NCBI RefSeq assembly: GCF_019075875.1
Contig: NZ_JAHOOZ010000001.1
Coordinates: 1,984,001 to 2,048,000 of the forward strand
DNA from: Novosphingobium sp. G106
GTDB lineage: Bacteria > Pseudomonadota > Alphaproteobacteria > Sphingomonadales > Sphingomonadaceae
Length of the DNA: 64,000 nt
Direction of reading: 5' to 3'
Shown here: piece after piece, positions 8,660 to 17,164 of the stretch
How positions within the stretch are numbered: position 1 is the first letter of the stretch
Layout of the letters: every line of letters begins with the position of its first letter
The notes under the pieces: model-generated
Database searches by the model: none
What the model was told of the DNA's origin: nothing
What the model saw: only the letters and a program-made list of their open reading frames with translations
Position numbers and translations under genes: made by a program

Positions 8660-9475
8660 ATGGACATTCTATCGGGATACAGGGGCAAGCGCGTCGTAGT
8701 GACTGGATGCCATTCGGGCATCGGCCACGCGACGGCGAGCTTGCTTCTCGGTGCCGGCGCGGAAGTGCACGGTCTTGATATCAAACCGGTCGATCTCACG
8801 CTGGCATCCTACACTCCGCTCGATCTCAAAGATCCCCATTCAATCGAAAGCGCGAGTGAGGCTATACCTGGCCCGATCGACGCTCTGTTCAATTGTGCTG
8901 GCGTCGCGCCGGGATGGGCGCCTGCCGATGTGATGGCGGTCAATTTCATAGGCACGAGGTATCTTACCGAGCGATTGTCAGTGGCAATGGGCGAAGGTTC
9001 CGCGATTGTCAGCGTTGCATCGAACGGCGGCGCGGGCTGGATGCAACACCTGCCGATACTCGGCGAATTGACCGCCACAGCCTCTTTCGAGGAGGCTGTC
9101 TCGTGGTACGGCGCCCATGCCGCACAAGCACCCCACGCTTACAGCTTCTCCAAGGAAGCCGTCATCGCCTGGACTCTGAAAACGTCTGGCTCCTTGATCC
9201 GCCGGGGCATCCGAATGAACTGCACAAGCCCTGGCGCCGTCCAGACGCCGATGCTCGACGAGATCGAAAAAGTGACGCCGAGCGCGTCGATCGATGTGAT
9301 GGCCCAGCCGATCGGACGCCGCTCCATCGCGGTGGAGCAGGCTTGGCCATTGCTGTTTCTCAACAGCGACGCTGCATCCTACATCAACGGCGTAGTTCTG
9401 CCGGTGGACGGTGGCTTCCTCGGCGCGAAGTCCATAGACCCAGCTTCATCGCTAAGTGATATCGGCCGGAAATAG
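8660..9475 (+). CDS. SDR-family dehydrogenase, 3-alpha-hydroxysteroid dehydrogenase-like
   Basis: Short-chain dehydrogenase of 271 residues. The cofactor motif is TGCHSGIG, the NCAG motif follows, catalytic Ser is in VSVAS and the YSFSK motif gives Tyr and Lys; it ends in LPVDGGFLGA. The overall arrangement (short N-terminal half, long insert between the Ser and Tyr motifs, INGVVLPVDGG ending) resembles 3-alpha-hydroxysteroid dehydrogenase/carbonyl reductase of the Comamonas HsdA type. That is a similarity and does not prove the substrate. It is probably in one transcript with the Rieske gene. Its 3' end is 15 bases from the convergent second TetR gene. Confidence 0.88.
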   Translation: MDILSGYRGKRVVVTGCHSGIGHATASLLLGAGAEVHGLDIKPVDLTLASYTPLDLKDPHSIESASEAIPGPIDALFNCAGVAPGWAPADVMAVNFIGTRYLTERLSVAMGEGSAIVSVASNGGAGWMQHLPILGELTATASFEEAVSWYGAHAAQAPHAYSFSKEAVIAWTLKTSGSLIRRGIRMNCTSPGAVQTPMLDEIEKVTPSASIDVMAQPIGRRSIAVEQAWPLLFLNSDAASYINGVVLPVDGGFLGAKSIDPASSLSDIGRK

Positions 9476-9490
9476 CGTCGGATAGAGGAC

Positions 9491-10111
9491 TCAGGGACCG
9501 AAAAGAAGTTCTAGCGTCTCCAGGACGAACGCTTCGACCCCTGCGGCGTGATTGCCAGGCCTCAGCGGCGCGAGATGGGCCAGCGCGATTCGTCCGTGGG
9601 CGAGGGAAATCGTGAGAAGCGCTGTCGAAACGACATCTCCCGCCGGCAACTTACCTCCTTTTGCAGCAATTGCCTCGATCGTTTCCAGAACGGGGCGATA
9701 GGCAGGCCTCAGCGGTCCATCGAGGTCATGTTCGACGCCGGAGGAGAGCGCAAAGAGAAGCTGGTAGCGCGAAGGCCGTTCCATCGCATATTGGACATAG
9801 GCGCTCATCTTCACCTTAAGGGCCTTCAATGGCGAGAGCCGCGCACCCGTTACCGCGCTTGCCAGACGGTCACCCATCTGGGACCAGCATTCGCGGACGA
9901 TTTCGGTCATCATGGTCCTGGCATCGGGGAAATGCCTGTACACAGAGGGCGCAGCCACACCGGCTTCCTTGGCGACCATTCTCAGGCTCAACTGCACGCC
10001 CGGCTGCAGATCGAGGATACGCATCGCCGCCTCAACCAGCTCCCCCTTTAGCCTGGGTCCCTCCCCGCGAGCATTTCGTTGCCGCCGCTCAGGCTCACTC
10101 TTCAAGTCCAC
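9491..10111 (-). CDS. TetR-family regulator, paralogue of the 6376-6999 repressor
   Basis: About 206 residues, clearly a paralogue of the first TetR. They share the RNxRGEGxRLKxELVEAAMR N-terminus, helix-turn-helix LRMVAKEAGVAAPSVYRHF, PSRYxLLFALSS and LAHGRIALAHLAP. No ATG fits the N-terminus. The GTG at 10111 aligns exactly with the paralogue's Met; a TTG at 10105 is the other choice. No copy of the GCTAAC-N4-GTTAGC palindrome was found upstream, so the duplicate may read a different operator. It closes the ring-oxidation cluster, convergent with the SDR gene. Confidence 0.85.
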   Translation of the reverse strand: MDLKSEPERRQRNARGEGPRLKGELVEAAMRILDLQPGVQLSLRMVAKEAGVAAPSVYRHFPDARTMMTEIVRECWSQMGDRLASAVTGARLSPLKALKVKMSAYVQYAMERPSRYQLLFALSSGVEHDLDGPLRPAYRPVLETIEAIAAKGGKLPAGDVVSTALLTISLAHGRIALAHLAPLRPGNHAAGVEAFVLETLELLFGP

Positions 10112-10515
10112 TTCCAGTCTCGCTGAATTGTTCGATCGGCCGCCAATCCGCAGGCTTGCCCCGTTTGCCGATCTACAGCAAGCCGTGCCGAATCCGCGCG
10201 CAGCCGCGCCGCCTATTTGGAAAGCTGTCAGAAGAGGCACCAAAGCGGCACAAAGGAGTGCGACGTTCGCTGTGCCTGCAGGCCATCGGTATCTTGATCG
10301 AATGACATCCGCAAAGCCCGAGCCCACGTCTGAAGCCCGACACCCTTCGCCGCGCTTTCGCCGGAACACCGTCGGTCTGGGGTGAAGACGTGCCTGGCGC
10401 AGCCTCGGCTTCCACCCACTACCCCCCGGCACTTTCCCATCCGCCGCGCTGTTTGATCCGGGCGGAAAGACAAGCAGGTCCTCATTCACCTGCGTGTCGC
10501 ACTGAGCTCCTTAGA
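10112..10515. other. Intergenic region without recognisable gene
   Basis: 404 bases between the second TetR start and the mutarotase stop. It must hold the TetR promoter and the end of the arabinan-operon transcript. A weak hairpin (10474-10479 with 10488-10493, GCAGGT/ACCTGC) could act as a minus-strand terminator but has no good T-run. I see no coding signal on either strand. Confidence 0.6.
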
Positions 10516-11658
10516 TCACTTTGCCACCGATAGGCGAAGGACCATGACATGCCGGTAAGGTTTGCCAGGATCGACACGTGCGGAAACGAAATGCGGCTGA
10601 TTTGGCGCATCTGGAAACTTTTGGGGCTCGAGTGCGATGCCGTCACCCATGCGGTACACATGGCCATGTTTGCCCAGTAGCGTTCCGTCGAGGAAATTGC
10701 CGGTATAGAGTTGCAGGCCCGGCTCCGTTGACAGAACTTCCATGACCCGCCCGGAAGAAGGATCCTCCAGCCGCGCCATCATTTTCGGCGCAATCGTCAG
10801 TCCCCGATCGATTGCGAAATTGTGGTCATAGCCGCGACCGATACGGATCTGCGCATCGTGACCATCGCGCAGTCCGTCCGCAAGCACGCGTGCCTTCGTG
10901 AAGTCGAATACCGTTCCGGCCACAGGACGGATTTCGCCGGTCGGGATCAACGTGTCATCGACCGGAGTGTAACCACTCGCCGGCATGGTCAGACGATTCA
11001 TCATCGCCCCCTCGGCCGAACCTTCTCCTGCCATGTTGAACAATGCATGGTTCGTCAGGTTGAGAATGGTGGGCTTCGTAGTCGCTGCAGTGAAACTTAT
11101 CGTCAGTGATCCTGCGTCGTCGAGCGAATAGGTCACGCTTGCCGTGACCTCGCCGGGATAGCCCGAGGCCCCGTCGGGGCTCAGCAGCGTCATGGTGACG
11201 GATGCCTGCGCGCCGCTTTTCACGGAGCTGATCGACCAGACAGACCGGTCGAAGCCCTGACCACCTCCATGCAGAGTGTTAGCTCCGTTGTTCAGAGGCA
11301 ATTGATACGACTGGCCGCCGAGGGTGAAGCGCCCTTTGGCGATACGGTTTGCGTAGCGGCCGATCGTAGCACCCAGAAAGGTCTGCTTTTCTTCGTAGCT
11401 CCGAACATCGTCGAAGCCGAGAACGACATCGGCAGTCAACCCGTCGCGGCCGGGGGCCACGAGAGATTGCAAGGTGGCTCCATAGGTGAGGATCCGGGCA
11501 GAAACGCCTTTGTCACCGCGTAGGACGACAGCTTCGACCGGCGTACCATCACGCAGGGTTCCAGCGGTCAGCCGTTCCGCAGTGGCGGCATCGGCAATAC
11601 TTGCCGATACCGCCACAATTGCCGCTATCCCAAGGCCTATCGACCGTGCTTTTATCAT
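10516..11658 (-). CDS. galM: Exported aldose 1-epimerase (mutarotase)
   Basis: Interconverts alpha and beta anomers of aldoses; 380 residues with a signal peptide (hydrophobic GLGIAAIVAVSASIADA, likely cleaved after ADA), so probably periplasmic. The features seen are ATIGRYANRIAKG, NTLHGGGQGFD, the NLTNHALFN block with a catalytic His, RGYDHNF and the C-terminal ALEPQKFPDAPNQP with the catalytic Glu. The ATG at 11658 is chosen because AAGGGGCGATCC precedes it; an earlier in-frame start overlaps the upstream gene. As the last gene of the minus-strand arabinose-polymer locus it would speed anomer conversion of the sugar released by the glycosidases. Confidence 0.9.
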   Translation of the reverse strand: MIKARSIGLGIAAIVAVSASIADAATAERLTAGTLRDGTPVEAVVLRGDKGVSARILTYGATLQSLVAPGRDGLTADVVLGFDDVRSYEEKQTFLGATIGRYANRIAKGRFTLGGQSYQLPLNNGANTLHGGGQGFDRSVWSISSVKSGAQASVTMTLLSPDGASGYPGEVTASVTYSLDDAGSLTISFTAATTKPTILNLTNHALFNMAGEGSAEGAMMNRLTMPASGYTPVDDTLIPTGEIRPVAGTVFDFTKARVLADGLRDGHDAQIRIGRGYDHNFAIDRGLTIAPKMMARLEDPSSGRVMEVLSTEPGLQLYTGNFLDGTLLGKHGHVYRMGDGIALEPQKFPDAPNQPHFVSARVDPGKPYRHVMVLRLSVAK

Positions 11659-11677
11659 GGATCGCCCCTTCTTGCCG

Positions 11678-13307
11678 TCAGGGTTCAAGGCGAACTACGG
11701 TCACGGACTTGGGTGGAAGCGTCAGCGTCAATTTGCCGCCCGCCGCCTGCGCGCTGAATGGCCTTGGTGCAACCGTCGCGGGCACCTGATAGGTGTTGAT
11801 GCTGTCCATCTTCGGCGCAGTCAGCACTTCTCCGATCGCCGAACTTGCCGACACGCCCTGCACATTCACCGTGTAGTCCGCAGGATTGTTCGGATCCAGG
11901 TTGGTGAGCGCGACCCACACCTTGCCGTCCTTTCCTCGCGCCGCGATGGCGTCCACCTTGGGCATGGCAAACTTATCGAATTTGTATTCACCGCCGGCAT
12001 AACTGACCGGAATGAACGTCGAATCTTGGAACGGGACGTACATCTTGAACACATGATAGGTTGGCGTGAGGACCATCTTCTCGTTCTCGGTCAGGATCAT
12101 GCCCTGAAGAACGTTCACCATTTGCGCGATGTTCGTCATGCGCACGCGGTCCGCGTGACGGGCGAATATATTGATGTTGATAGAGGCTGCGATGGCGTCT
12201 CGCAGCGACGTCTGCTGTTTGAGGAACATGGGGTGCAGACCAGGCTCAGGCTTCAACCACACGCCCCATTCGTCGACAACGAGCGCAACCTGCTTTTTCG
12301 GATCATATTTGTCCATGATCGCCGATCTCTCGGAGATCAGCTTTTCCATTTCGTAGGTCTCTTTGAGAAGACCGGCATATTCCTTCTCGCCAAAGCCATA
12401 GGGAAGAGCCCGCAACATGGCCTCACCCCAGGTGTAATGGTGCATCGAGATACCCTCGATGTTCCAAAACCAGGGGGGACCGGGCAGCCCATGCCTTCAT
12501 GATGGTTTCGGTGTAGCCGTCGCCAGCACTGCTGTCGCCGACCGCTATGCGCATTGCACCGGCCGGATTGCGCTTTCCGAACTCTGTGTCTTTCTGCGCG
12601 GGATTCTGACTATCCACATGTATAACATATTGCTTCATGTGCTCGACATAGTTTTCACCGGACATCGCACCGCCACAGCCCCACATTTCGTTACCGATGC
12701 CAATATATTTCATCGTCCAGGGCTTTTGTTGGCCGTTCGCAACGCGCTCTTTGCCCAATGCGCTCGGTTGGTCTGTCGTCATATATTCGAGCCAGTCGGA
12801 TGCTTCGCCTGTGGAACCCGTTCCGACATTCACCGAGATATACGGCTGAGCGCCAATCTGCTCGATAAAATCCATGAATTCGTGCGTGCCGAACGTATTG
12901 GGCTCGATCGACCCGCCCCAGGTGGAGTTCAGACCGGGCCGGCGCTTGTTTGCAGGGCCGATACCATCCCGCCAATGATACTTGTCGGCGAAGCATCCGC
13001 CCGGCCAACGAACAACCGGAACGTGGATCGCCCTGAGTGCCGCGACGACGTCGCTGCGGATACCGCGGACATTGGGGATTTTCGAATCCTTGCCGACCCA
13101 GATACCTCCGTAGATACCTTGACCCAGATGCTCGGCAAACTGGCCGAAAACATCTCGATTGATGATTGCGCCGGGTTTGTCGGCCTCAACGGTCATAGTA
13201 CCCTGCTGAGGGACAGTTTGAGCTTGGGACGCCGAATGACTAGCGAGCGAAAGAATTGTCGCAATGCCGGCCAGCATCGTTGTACGACCCGTCAATTTAA
13301 CAGTCAT
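11678..13307 (-). pseudogene. GH51 alpha-L-arabinofuranosidase, single-base frameshift
   Basis: Exo-acting arabinofuranosidase that releases L-arabinose from arabinan, arabinoxylan or arabinogalactan. The N-terminal piece (13307 to about 12479) has a signal peptide, VVRWPGGCFADKYHWRDGIGP and the acid/base Glu in GIGNEMWG. The C-terminal piece (about 12472 to 11678) has ISMHHYTWG and the nucleophile Glu in VDEWGVW. The two lie in different frames that meet at a six-base G run (plus strand 12473-12478). Deleting one base gives a continuous 542-residue protein of normal GH51 length, reading SPWFWNIEGISMHHY across the join. With the extra base the product lacks the nucleophile. The start has AAAAGGTGTG upstream. 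Either a sequencing indel or a recent inactivation. Confidence 0.88.
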
Positions 13308-13324
13308 GGTATTCACACCTTTTC

Positions 13325-15995
13325 TCAATTGGTCAGCAAGATTGTCAGATTACCCGGCCCAAGACCGGGGCTGAACACGCGAATGGCAGCTTCGCCGCGT
13401 TGGGTAGTCGGTTGCAGGACAGCGAGAGCGCGGCCATGGAAGCTTCGCGTGCGATAATCCTGGAAACTCTCGATGCCGTATGGATTGGCTGATCCTGCAG
13501 CCAGAAGTCTTGCACCGCCTTCGAGGGCGAAAGTCAGGGGTACCGCCGCATCGGGCACCAAACGACCTTGCTCGTCACATACTTCGGCGAAGACATACGC
13601 AAGATCCCCGGCGCTGCCCACGATGCTCGGACGCTCCGTCCTAAGCCTGAGCTTTGCAGGCGGGCCAACAGTCTCAAGCGATTTGCGGGCCAGCTCCTTG
13701 CCGCTTCCGTAAGCTAGAGCCGTCAGGGCGCCTGCCTTATACTCAACTTTGAATTCAGCCTTTTGCTTGTCGGTGGCGGACATCTGCTTTCGGCCAACTT
13801 CCTTACCATTGAGAAGCAACGCAACTTCGTCGCCGCTTGAATAGACATGCACGGTCATCGGCTGGGAATTTGGCTCGGGCCATGACCAGCTCTCCAACAC
13901 GTCCGGCCAGCCCCACGCTGTCTGATCTTCATGGAATCCGGGCGGGACAGGGCGTTGGACAAAGACTTCCAGCTGGCTGCGTCCCCACACGACGTCGCGG
14001 TAGTAACTTGGCGGCTTCTTTTGCCCGATCAAGTCGATCTCGCCAGTGCCGGACTGGTATGCGGGAAAATCCCAGACGTAGAAATTCAGCATGCTTACAT
14101 CCATGCCGAAGATAATCTTTTTCTCGCCATCGGGCTGCGCAGTGTTTGAACGAAGGCGTGACGAACCACATCCAACCTCCCCGATATAGTCGATACCTGT
14201 CCACAGAAACTCGCCCATATAAGCTGGATTGCGGTCCATATGTTGCCGGATATCGTAGGCGTCGGCGGAGTGGGTCTCCGTCGTTGTAAAGGTGAGGTTG
14301 GGATATGCCGCGTGATCTTTTTCGACGGCGTTGAACGAGTAGTTGTAGCTTGTGACGTCGAGCTGCGCGCGTGCTGCTTCACCCTTTGCACCCGAATAGG
14401 ACGCGGTCAGAGCCTGGGTGATGAAGCGTGACGTGTCATGCTCTCGAATTGCAGCGCGCATCTGGGTGGCAATCTCGACACCGCGGGGGGAAATAGCTTC
14501 CGATATCTCGTTCCCGATGCTCCAGAACGCGACGCTCGCATGATTGCGATCGCGCCGCACCATGGCGGTCAAATCCTTGCGCCAATTTTCCTTGAAGTAG
14601 ACGTTATAGGCATCTTTGAGCAATTTAGGCTGTTCCCAGACGTCGAAGGCCTCGTCGACGACAATCATTCCCAATTCGTCGCAGACGTCGAGGAAGTACG
14701 GCGACTGGGGATTGTGAGAACACCGGATCGCATTGAAGCCATGAGCCTTGACCAGCTCTACCTTGCGACGTTCCGCCCGGTCGATAGCCACCGCGCCGAG
14801 AATGCCATTATCGTGATGCAGGCACGCTCCACGCAGCTGATAGGTTTTACCATTCACTTGAAACCCGGTTTTCGGCGAAACAGATATCGATCGGATCCCA
14901 AAGCGTTCGCTTACCCGGTCCGAGATCTTTCCGTCGCATGCCAGGACGATTTCCGCGAAATGCAGGTTTGGCTGATCCGGTGACCAAAGTGCTGGTCGCT
15001 GAATATCGAGCGCGACATCAATCCTGCGCATCCGGCCCGCCGGTATTGCTAAGTTCTGGCTACCAGTCGCTACCTCCCGCCCCTGGCCATCGCGAATGGC
15101 AATTCGGCATTGCACGGTTCGCACTTTGCCGCCCCGGTTTTCCACTTCGACGGCAACGCCAACCTTGGCATGAGCCGTATCCGCAGCTTGAGTGGTGATC
15201 GCGGTGCCGGAAACCGGAACACGGACCTCCCCGGTCCGATTCAACCAGACATGGCGATAGATACCGGAGCCAGAATACCAACGAGCGGTCTCTCCCACGT
15301 TGGACACGCGCACCGCCAAAATATTGAGACTATCGGCTCGAAGATGGGGAGTAAGATCGAAAACGAAACCAAGATAGCCATTGATGTTTCGGCCCAATGG
15401 GACACCATTCAGCCACACCTCCGTGATCATGAAGGCGCCGTCGAAGCGGATTTCGACCTGTTCCCCCGCAGTTAGATCCGTGATCGCGAAGTGTTTACGG
15501 TACCAACCGACGCCTCCAACGGTCCAGCCTGTGCCCCATCCGAACGCCGTCAGATCTGCATCGAATGGTCCGACTTTGTGCGGCGGGCCCTCTGCGTTCA
15601 CTGGCGGAACGGACGCCATGACGATTGGAAGCGCGGGGGGAAACAGGCTTTGCATCCTTGGGATGAGGGCCTGGATTCCACAGTGCGACGGGAGGCACCC
15701 AAGGGTCGGTCGCTTGTGGCGCGCCGGGTCGGTCTTCAATGCTCCAGTCGTGCGGGAGGGAAAGAATTCGCCATCCTGAGTCGTCGAGAGCTGAACTTTC
15801 GCCAAGCGCCACGTCGCCAAGGTGGAAGCGCCAGTCGCCATCAAAGGGCAGATCTCTCGCGGGCCACCCCGCCCTGTTCAATGAAGGCGTTTTTGCCAGA
15901 ACTTGCTCACCGCTCGAAAGCGCCAGGGCTATTCCACCGGCTGTCGCTGACTTGAGGACATGACGCCTGTGCAAGAATTTTTTCCCTAAGATCAT
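13325..15995 (-). pseudogene. GH2 beta-galactosidase-like enzyme, single-base frameshift
   Basis: Glycoside hydrolase family 2 enzyme. The first frame (15995 to about 15641) has a twin-arginine-like leader (RRHVLKSATAGGIALAL) and the GH2 sugar-binding start FDGDWRFHLGD...LPHDWSIED. The second frame (about 15634 to 13325) has VGGVGWYRKHF, SGSGIYRHVWL, acid/base Glu in WSIGNEISEAI and nucleophile Glu in MGEFLWTGIDYIGE. The frames meet at a six-base G run (plus strand 15635-15640); removing one base gives 889 uninterrupted codons. The Tat-type leader suggests periplasmic export after folding. The gene lies 17 bases upstream of GH51 in the same operon, fitting a side-chain-trimming pair for arabinogalactan-like material; the true bond specificity is open. 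Confidence 0.88.
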
Positions 15996-16050
15996 TCTAA
16001 CAAAGTCCTGACATTCGCCGACGTCGGCGACGTTTGGATAGGCGAATAGG

Positions 16051-17013
16051 TCACGGGTGCGCTCCTGCCCGACGTGGATCGGGCGCGCCGTTGACCGGTC
16101 GATTCTCTTGCGGCTGCTCGGTTCTGCTAACGCAAGCTGGCCCTTCGAACCCGGCTGCCCAGGAAATCGCTCCGCCGATCAGCTGCTGGTGTTTCGGTTC
16201 GGCATAGGACTCGGCGGTATGGCCAAGGGCGGAATAGATCGCCCGCCCTCGGCCTACGCAGTGAGACCATACGAGCGGATGGTCCTTGCCCATGCTGATG
16301 TCCTTGGGCTTCAGAAAAGGAATGAAACCCTCGACCGGCCGATAGCTCGCCTCATCGATGGTCACGAGGATGTGATAGCCCTTGCTGCGCGGGCTGGACC
16401 TGAACGAGTACCATTCGTCCGAGCGCGTCCAGCTGGGCCCAAGATCCTTTGTGGCAGGGTGGTGCGGATCCTCGATCAGCAGTCTCGCCTGCTGAATATG
16501 CGGGTTGAGCGTATGCCCGATGAACTGCGTGCCGACTAGGTCATCGACGTACCATTTCCAGGCATAACTGGGGTCACCGCCGGCGCCATGCAGCCCAACG
16601 AAGCCACCGCCCTGCTCGAGCCAGGATTTGAATGCTGCGCGTTGCTCGGTCGTCAGAACGTCACCGCTGACACTGTTCCATACCACAGTCCGGAAGCGCC
16701 TAAGTTGGGCCGGATTAAAGACCGCCGCGTTCTCGGTGGTGTAGGAGGACCATCCCCGCCGCCTTGCGATATCGGCCAGAGCCGCATTTGCAGCCTTGAT
16801 CTGCCCGTCATCTCGAAATCCGTTGGTCTTCGAGAAGATCAAAATGGCCTTGCCGCCAAGGTCTTCCGGGAGTGTCGAAGGAACCGTTTCGTAATGCTTG
16901 TAGCCGACCAATGCAGCGTAAGTCATGGGCCCGAAGGCGATCGCCGCCGAAATCACGACCGCGCCGATCAACACCAGCAACGACCACAGCATCCGTTTTA
17001 TCACGCGGCGCAT
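16051..17013 (-). CDS. ThuA-like domain protein with N-terminal membrane anchor
   Basis: A 320-residue protein. Residues about 7-28 form one hydrophobic segment (signal anchor), followed by a ThuA / trehalose-utilisation type class I glutamine-amidotransferase-like domain. The blocks seen are AILIFSKTNGFRDD, TVVWNSVSGDVLT, GGGFVGLHGAGGDPSY, FIGHTLNP, DEWYSF and GRAIYSALGHTAESY. Such proteins commonly sit in carbohydrate-use loci of sphingomonads and Bacteroidetes, but their reaction is poorly defined. It lies between the TonB receptor and the GH2 gene and probably works in the periplasm on sugar or oligosaccharide derivatives. Confidence 0.87.
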   Translation of the reverse strand: MRRVIKRMLWSLLVLIGAVVISAAIAFGPMTYAALVGYKHYETVPSTLPEDLGGKAILIFSKTNGFRDDGQIKAANAALADIARRRGWSSYTTENAAVFNPAQLRRFRTVVWNSVSGDVLTTEQRAAFKSWLEQGGGFVGLHGAGGDPSYAWKWYVDDLVGTQFIGHTLNPHIQQARLLIEDPHHPATKDLGPSWTRSDEWYSFRSSPRSKGYHILVTIDEASYRPVEGFIPFLKPKDISMGKDHPLVWSHCVGRGRAIYSALGHTAESYAEPKHQQLIGGAISWAAGFEGPACVSRTEQPQENRPVNGAPDPRRAGAHP

Positions 17014-17109
17014 TGATGACTTCCTGGTTTTTCAATTCCGCAAAAACCTTCGTTCGCTCTGGCATCCGTGTCCGGCCGCAGGCCCTTCGCAAGGAATATC
17101 CTGTGCGAT

Positions 17110-17144
17110 GGCCGCTGGCAGAGGGAGAAATTCCGCCAGCGGCC
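17110..17144 (-). terminator. Strong hairpin between TonB receptor and ThuA-like gene
   Basis: Perfect 10-bp GC-rich stem (17110-17119 with 17135-17144) and a 15-base loop, 20 bases after the receptor stop. There is no T-run on the minus strand. It may be a factor-dependent terminator, or an mRNA-stabilising hairpin that lowers expression of the downstream glycosidase genes relative to the receptor. Confidence 0.4.
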
Positions 17145-17164
17145 TGCTCGGAGTCCGGGCCTTT

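Noticed and set aside
1429..9475. Naming the cluster a steroid-degradation pathway
   Set aside because: KstD-like and HsdA-like similarities are suggestive, but no ring-cleavage (HsaC-type) or 9-alpha-hydroxylase pair is visible in the window, so the substrate is left open.
10474..10493. GCAGGT/ACCTGC hairpin as terminator of the arabinose-polymer operon
   Set aside because: Only 6 bp with an 8-base loop and no real T-run on the minus strand; too weak to list as a feature.
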